Assembly (NCBI GenBank): GCA_003135995.1
Contig: PNBM01000254.1
Location: 1 to 17,784, forward strand
Length of the DNA stretch: 17,784 nucleotides
Source of the DNA: Ignavibacteriota bacterium
Lineage (GTDB): Bacteria; Bacteroidota; Ignavibacteria; Tepidaquicellales; Tepidaquicellaceae
Direction of reading: 5' to 3'
The notes beneath the pieces were generated by a model that saw only the letters and a list, made by a program, of their open reading frames with translations, was not told the DNA's origin and did no database searches. A program made the position numbers and the translations under genes. Positions 14,326-17,784 of the stretch are shown one piece after another; the stretch's first letter is position 1; the number at the start of each line of letters is the position of its first letter.

Positions 14326-15993
14326 TTAATAAATACTATGCTTTGTTATTATCGTATCTTTTAAATAATGTGCGTCATCCCGTTTAGGATAATCCTGCAT
14401 ATAATGCAATCCGCGGGATTCTTTTCTTTTCATCGCTGATTTGATTATCATATAAGCAACGGCAACGAGGTTTCTTAATTCAAGCAATTCGACCGTAACT
14501 CTTGTCCTGTTATAAAATTCCTTGATTTCTTCTTTCATCATTTTAATTCTTCTGAAAGCACGTTTTAACCTGTAAGTATTTCTTACTATTCCGACGTAAT
14601 CACTCATGATTTCTTTTATCTCATGTTTATTATGAGAGATTAAAATCCATTCCTCAGTGTTTTCCGTTCCTGAATCATCCCAATCGAGTATATCATTTCT
14701 CGTATCAATTAACTGTCTTACGGAAGCCTGTTTGCTAAAATCATTTTTTATATAATTGTAAATATCGTTGGAAAATACAACACCCTCGAGAAGCGAATTC
14801 GATGCTAAACGGTTTGCGCCGTGAACACCGGTCATGCTGACTTCACCACAGGCAAACAGATTATGAATATTGGTCTTTCCATTCAAATCTATCTTTACCC
14901 CTCCACACGCGTAATGCGCAGCGGGTACGACCGGAATCATCTCTCTTGTTATGTCCAATCCTTTTTTAAGACACTTATCGTAAATATTCGGGAAATTATT
15001 TTTAATATTTTTCGGGCCTATCGGACTTAAATCAAGATAAACAAATGCATCCCCGCTCTTTTTTAATTCATTATCGATAGCCCTTGCCACTATATCTCTC
15101 GGTGCTAAAGATTTACGCGGGTCATAATTCTGCATGAACTCTTCGCCATTTTTCTTTCTTAATACAGCACCGGCACCTCTCACAGCCTCAGATATTAAAA
15201 ATACCTGCGTATCATCTTCGACTTCTTTTTCATAAAGAGAAGTCGGATGAAATTGTACAAATTCCATATTTCCGAGTTCGCATCCCGCTCGATAAGCCAT
15301 CGCAAATCCATCGCCGGTTGCAATAGCAGGATTCGTAGTGTGCAAATAGACCTGTCCGAGGCCACCCGTTGCGAGTATTGTTTTACGGGAAATAATTTTT
15401 TCGATTCTTTCTGATTTTACGTTAAAAGCGTAAATTCCAAAACAATTTTTTTGCTTATTGCTTTTTTTATCCTGTCTTTTCCCGAAACTCAGATTTGCCT
15501 GATTACCGGATTTTGTATTTCGCTCGGTTAGTAAATCAACTGCGAAGAAATATTCCAGAATTTTAATATCTTTATTTTTGGAAATATCATACAATAATGC
15601 CCTTTCAATCTCTTTTCCTGTAAGGTCTTTGGAATGTACTATCCTGTTCCTGGAGTGTCCGCCTTCTTTTCCGAGGATTAGCTTGTTCTTCTTTTTTGTA
15701 AATTTAACTCCGTATTCAATAAGTTCATGAATGCTATTAGGGCCTTCCCGAACAATTTTTTCTACTGCATCACGGTGACATAAACCTGCACCACACTCAA
15801 GAGTATCCTTTATATGTAATTCGAAATTATCGTCATCCCCCAGCACAGATGCTATTCCACCCTGCGCATAATTCGTGTTTGATTCGGCTTTTTGCTTCTT
15901 TGTTATAACCAAAACCTTGCCTAAAGAACTTAATTTCAAAGCAAGAGATAAACCGGCTATTCCGCTTCCTATTATTAAAAAATCAGTTACCAT
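14326..15993 (-). CDS. nadB: L-aspartate oxidase NadB
   Basis: FAD enzyme that oxidises L-aspartate to iminoaspartate, the first step of de novo NAD synthesis, working with quinolinate synthase NadA. At 555 residues it is near the usual length. The N-terminus carries the FAD-binding motif 'LIIGSGIAGLSLALKL' (6-21). Family blocks follow: 'NTNYAQGGIASVLGDDDN' (39-56), 'GKEGGHSRNRIVHSKDLTG' (108-126), 'FVQFHPTSLY' (245-254), 'ISEAVRGAGAVL' (267-278), 'LAPRDIVARAID', and 'LFACGEVSMTGVHGANRLAS' (379-398) followed by 'NSLLEGVVFS'. A Lys-rich stretch at ~158-184 (GKRQDKKSNKQKN) looks like an inserted surface loop. The active-site His-Arg region is intact. First gene of the close-packed block ending with dnaJ. 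nadA and nadC are not in the window. The ATG follows AATT with no Shine-Dalgarno. Confidence 0.96.
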   Translation of the reverse strand: MVTDFLIIGSGIAGLSLALKLSSLGKVLVITKKQKAESNTNYAQGGIASVLGDDDNFELHIKDTLECGAGLCHRDAVEKIVREGPNSIHELIEYGVKFTKKKNKLILGKEGGHSRNRIVHSKDLTGKEIERALLYDISKNKDIKILEYFFAVDLLTERNTKSGNQANLSFGKRQDKKSNKQKNCFGIYAFNVKSERIEKIISRKTILATGGLGQVYLHTTNPAIATGDGFAMAYRAGCELGNMEFVQFHPTSLYEKEVEDDTQVFLISEAVRGAGAVLRKKNGEEFMQNYDPRKSLAPRDIVARAIDNELKKSGDAFVYLDLSPIGPKNIKNNFPNIYDKCLKKGLDITREMIPVVPAAHYACGGVKIDLNGKTNIHNLFACGEVSMTGVHGANRLASNSLLEGVVFSNDIYNYIKNDFSKQASVRQLIDTRNDILDWDDSGTENTEEWILISHNKHEIKEIMSDYVGIVRNTYRLKRAFRRIKMMKEEIKEFYNRTRVTVELLELRNLVAVAYMIIKSAMKRKESRGLHYMQDYPKRDDAHYLKDTIITKHSIY

Positions 15994-16126
15994 AATTAAT
16001 TAATTTACTCACTTTGTCAACATTAAAAAAGGATAAAGTAATTAATTAAATTAATAACAAATAATACTTTTTTCAAATTCAAATGTTGATTTTGAATATG
16101 TTCATGATTATTTATATAATGTTATA

Positions 16127-16558
16127 TTATACGAGTTTAAGTTCTTTTGCAGGAAACCAGTTTCTTGAAAATGAAGAAACAAAATATTTATCAATTTTCA
16201 ATTTCACGGGAAAAACCGGCGTATATGTCTGAAACCACGGTATTTTAGCAATTAACATATTCCTTACAAATTCGTCATCTTCCTTTCGTAGTATTGTGAT
16301 TTGTCCGTATGCCTGAAGAAAATCTTTTGTTGCATCATTCTGTGAAATGGCTGTCGCAACTTTTTTATTGATTGCGACATTTTTTATTGTTTTTCCGGAT
16401 TCCTCGAGGAAGAAATAAATATCAAGACCTTCACTTGCAAAATATACTGATAATATCCACGGAGAAAATTCACCACCGGTGGTCGCTAATGTTAATGAAT
16501 TATGATTTTTTAAAATATCTAAAACTGCTTTTTTAACTTCGATTTCGGATTCATTCAT
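16127..16558 (-). CDS. Pyridoxamine 5'-phosphate oxidase-like FMN-binding split-barrel protein
   Basis: A 143-residue single-domain protein of the flavin split-barrel superfamily. Typical features are the helix then strand start 'LDILKNHNSLTLATTGGEFSPWI' split around residue 25, 'VYFASEGLDIYFFLEESGKTIKNVAINKKVATAI' in two strands and a helix, 'LQAYGQITIL', and a late 'YTPVFPVKLKIDKYFVSSF'. Such proteins bind FMN or F420 or related cofactors and are often general reductases; true PdxH is longer (over 200 residues), so vitamin B6 synthesis should not be assumed. It stands alone: no terminator links it to nadB 133 bases downstream, and a perfect 10-base inverted repeat lies two bases before its start codon and may control it. 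Confidence 0.8.
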   Translation of the reverse strand: MNESEIEVKKAVLDILKNHNSLTLATTGGEFSPWILSVYFASEGLDIYFFLEESGKTIKNVAINKKVATAISQNDATKDFLQAYGQITILRKEDDEFVRNMLIAKIPWFQTYTPVFPVKLKIDKYFVSSFSRNWFPAKELKLV

Positions 16559-16560
16559 AA

Positions 16561-16585
16561 TTAGATTTTAAAAAATAAAATCTAA
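16561..16585. promoter_or_regulatory. Perfect inverted repeat before the split-barrel gene, possible operator
   Basis: TTAGATTTTA (16561-16570) and TAAAATCTAA (16576-16585) flank five A: a perfect 10-base inverted repeat whose edge is two bases from the start codon at 16558. A second ATTAGATTTTT-A-rich stretch occurs at 16611-16633. It could be a repressor site or an RNA hairpin blocking the ribosome; AT-rich sequence makes chance more likely. Confidence 0.35.
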
Positions 16586-16624
16586 ACATACTTTATAAAG
16601 TTCCTTTTGTATTAGATTTTTAAA

Positions 16625-16666
16625 AAAATAAAAAAAGCGCTCGTATTCTATTGAATATGAACGCTT
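16625..16666 (-). terminator. Intrinsic terminator downstream of the aminotransferase gene
   Basis: AAGCGCTCGTATTC (16635-16648) and GAATATGAACGCTT (16653-16666) pair at 13 of 14 positions, counting one G-T pair, around loop TATT. On the minus strand the stem is followed by a T-rich run (complement of 16622-16636). It most likely ends transcription of the aminotransferase about 170 bases after its stop. Confidence 0.8.
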
Positions 16667-16683
16667 AAAAAGAAACTTTTTAG

Positions 16684-16811
16684 TTACAACACCGGTGCAT
16701 TATAACCGGAACAAAATAAAACAAATATTAAGGGGATTCCCGATAAGAACATTCGGGAATGACATTTTATTTGAATTATAACACAGCCGCCGGAGCATTG
16801 TAACCGGAACA
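16684..16811 (-). repeat. Duplicated motif encoding CSGYNAP..VL-stop, two copies
   Basis: Copy 1 (16684-16713) and copy 2 (16776-16811) are near-identical on the minus strand. Read in one frame, copy 1 gives CSGYNAPVL-stop and copy 2 gives CSGYNAPAAVL-stop. The three base differences are all third-position and silent, and the only gap is two whole codons. Upstream frames differ: copy 2 has a stop two codons before its Cys, while copy 1 is open back to an ATG at 16750-16752 inside a palindromic repeat. They may be remnants of duplicated gene ends, or non-coding repeats with CCGG half-sites. Confidence 0.5.
16733..16764. repeat. REP-like palindrome ATTCCCGA...TCGGGAAT
   Basis: A perfect 8-base stem (16736-16743 with 16753-16760) and a 9-base loop, flanked by GG and GACA exactly as in the element at 4825-4844. 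It lies between the two CSGYNAP copies. No T run follows on either strand within a few bases, so a terminator role is unlikely. Confidence 0.6.
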
Positions 16812-16835
16812 AATTTATAATTCTGAATTCTTAAT

Positions 16836-17784
16836 TTAAAGAACGGCTTTTATTCTTTTAATAGCTTCTCTGATGTTATCTCTTGAATTCGCGTAAGAGA
16901 ATCTTAAATAACCTTCTCCGAATTCACCAAATGCAGTTCCGGATAAAGCTGCAACGTTACCGTTGTATAATAAATGGTCATTTAGTTCTCTTGAAGGATA
17001 TCCTGTTTTTGTTATGTTTGGGAATGCGTAAAATGCTCCGTGCGGCATTATACAGGAAAATCCTTTAATAGAGTTTAAACCTTCAACAATGATTTCTCTC
17101 CTTGCTATAAATTCATTTCTCATTTTTTCCGCACCATCCTGAGGACCTTCGAGTGCTTCTATACAAGCTTTTTGTACGAATGCATTGTTACACGAATTAC
17201 TGTTAGTCATGAGTCTCGCAATTTTCTGAGCTAAATCTTCATTCATTACTCCGTATCCTGCTCTCCAGCCGGTCATAGCGTAAGTCTTTGAAAATCCATC
17301 AAGTATAATTGTTCTATCTTTAAAACCTGGAATTTGAGTAATGCTGAAATTTTCCCCGTCAAATACCAACCTGCTGTAAATCTCATCGCTAAGAATTGTA
17401 ATATCTTTATCTTTAACGATTTCAGCTATTTTCATAATATCATCTTTAGTCAGAATACCTCCCGTCGGATTTTGCGGAGAATTTATTATCAGCATCTTGG
17501 TTTTATCAGTAATTAAAGATTTCAATTCATTCGGGTCAAATGCAAAACTTTTTTCTTCCTTCAGTTGAACCGGTACAGCTTTACCACCCATAAAATTTAT
17601 CATAGATTCGTAGATTGGAAATCCCGGATTGGGATAAATTACTTCGTCACCTTCTTCAACTAAAGCTATTATAGCATAAAACATTATAGGCTTTCCACCA
17701 GGAGTAACAACCACTTCGTCCGGCTTTGCATCTATACCTCTTGTCTTGCTGATATATTTTGCAATCGATGTACGAAGCTCGACG
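16836..17784 (-). CDS. Class I PLP-dependent aminotransferase (aspartate aminotransferase-like), 5' end outside window
   Basis: The visible 316 codons are the C-terminal four fifths; the N-terminus lies beyond the right edge. Reading starts at VELRTSIAKYISKTRG, then 'DEVVVTPGGKPIMFYAI', so the GTG at 17712-17714 is an internal Val, not a start. Family I-gamma features follow: 'YPNPGFPIYE', 'LIINSPQNPTGG' (Asn that contacts PLP), 'ILSDEIYSRLVFDG' (Asp and Tyr of the cofactor site), and 'DGFSKTYAMTGWRAGYG' with the Lys that forms the PLP Schiff base. 'LRFSYANSRDNI' near the end holds the Arg that binds the substrate carboxylate. It probably moves amino groups between aspartate and glutamate or related amino acids; exact specificity cannot be read. 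A terminator follows at 16625-16666, with repeats between. Confidence 0.9.
   Translation of the reverse strand, partial: VELRTSIAKYISKTRGIDAKPDEVVVTPGGKPIMFYAIIALVEEGDEVIYPNPGFPIYESMINFMGGKAVPVQLKEEKSFAFDPNELKSLITDKTKMLIINSPQNPTGGILTKDDIMKIAEIVKDKDITILSDEIYSRLVFDGENFSITQIPGFKDRTIILDGFSKTYAMTGWRAGYGVMNEDLAQKIARLMTNSNSCNNAFVQKACIEALEGPQDGAEKMRNEFIARREIIVEGLNSIKGFSCIMPHGAFYAFPNITKTGYPSRELNDHLLYNGNVAALSGTAFGEFGEGYLRFSYANSRDNIREAIKRIKAVL

Noticed and set aside
16077..16097. Inverted repeat ATTCAAA/TTTGAAT between the split-barrel gene and nadB, as terminator
   Set aside because: Only seven A/T-dominated pairs and no immediate T run on the minus strand; too weak in such AT-rich DNA.
16684..16752. 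A 22-residue ORF beginning at ATG 16752 and ending CSGYNAPVL
   Set aside because: Its ATG and first codons belong to the REP-like palindrome, there is no ribosome binding site, and copy 2 of the motif lacks any such start. The repeat itself is kept, not this ORF.
16836..17714. Aminotransferase starting at GTG 17714
   Set aside because: The frame is open to the window edge and encodes family sequence upstream (VELRTSIAKYISKTRG), so the gene is partial and this codon is an internal Val.

Overview
The window looks like a chromosomal piece of an AT-rich, Gram-negative bacterium of the Bacteroidota/Ignavibacteria side of the tree. The main clue is the secreted protein at 929-2404, whose C-terminus is a type IX secretion (T9SS) sorting domain of the 'QNFPNPxNPST...YSLP' kind common in Ignavibacteria. 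Supporting clues are lipoproteins, small beta-barrel-like proteins ending in Phe, and TAnnTTTG promoter boxes. Shine-Dalgarno use is mixed: the lipoprotein genes and the glycosyltransferase have good GGAG sites, while many others have none. The taxonomic call is inference.

Layout. 1-815 (-): N-terminal part of a peptide-type ABC substrate-binding lipoprotein, running off the left edge. 929-2404 (+): secreted PQQ-type sugar dehydrogenase. 2405-2885: intergenic, with a strong terminator, a tiny ORF and palindromes. 2886-4610 (+): a DEDDh exonuclease fused to the UvrC-type GIY-YIG half. 4611-4995: intergenic, packed with short palindromic repeats. 4996-5367 (+): small secreted protein, closed by a bidirectional terminator. 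5470-9470 (-): an accessory block made of two related barrel-like proteins and two related lipoproteins; the upstream lipoprotein gene is broken by a one-base frameshift. 9757-15993 (-): a tightly packed conserved block, in transcription order nadB, family 2 glycosyltransferase, nitrilase-like amidohydrolase, hrcA, grpE, dnaJ. 16127-16558 (-): flavin split-barrel protein. 16559-16835: intergenic with a terminator, a duplicated mini-motif and another palindrome. 16836-17784 (-): class I aminotransferase, its N-terminus cut by the right edge.

How the genes work together. hrcA-grpE-dnaJ is the heat-shock regulator and DnaK cochaperone set; dnaK itself is not here and no CIRCE operator is visible. 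NadB starts de novo NAD synthesis from aspartate. Its close spacing to the glycosyltransferase, amidohydrolase and hrcA suggests one long transcript. The 5470-9470 block looks like a lineage-specific set of envelope proteins of unknown function.

No convincing new multi-gene system was found. The points most worth a second look are the apparent ATA start codon of the glycosyltransferase, the frameshifted lipoprotein paralogue, the duplicated 'CSGYNAP..VL-stop' motif behind the aminotransferase gene, the exonuclease/GIY-YIG fusion with a TTG start, and the families of dispersed palindromes.
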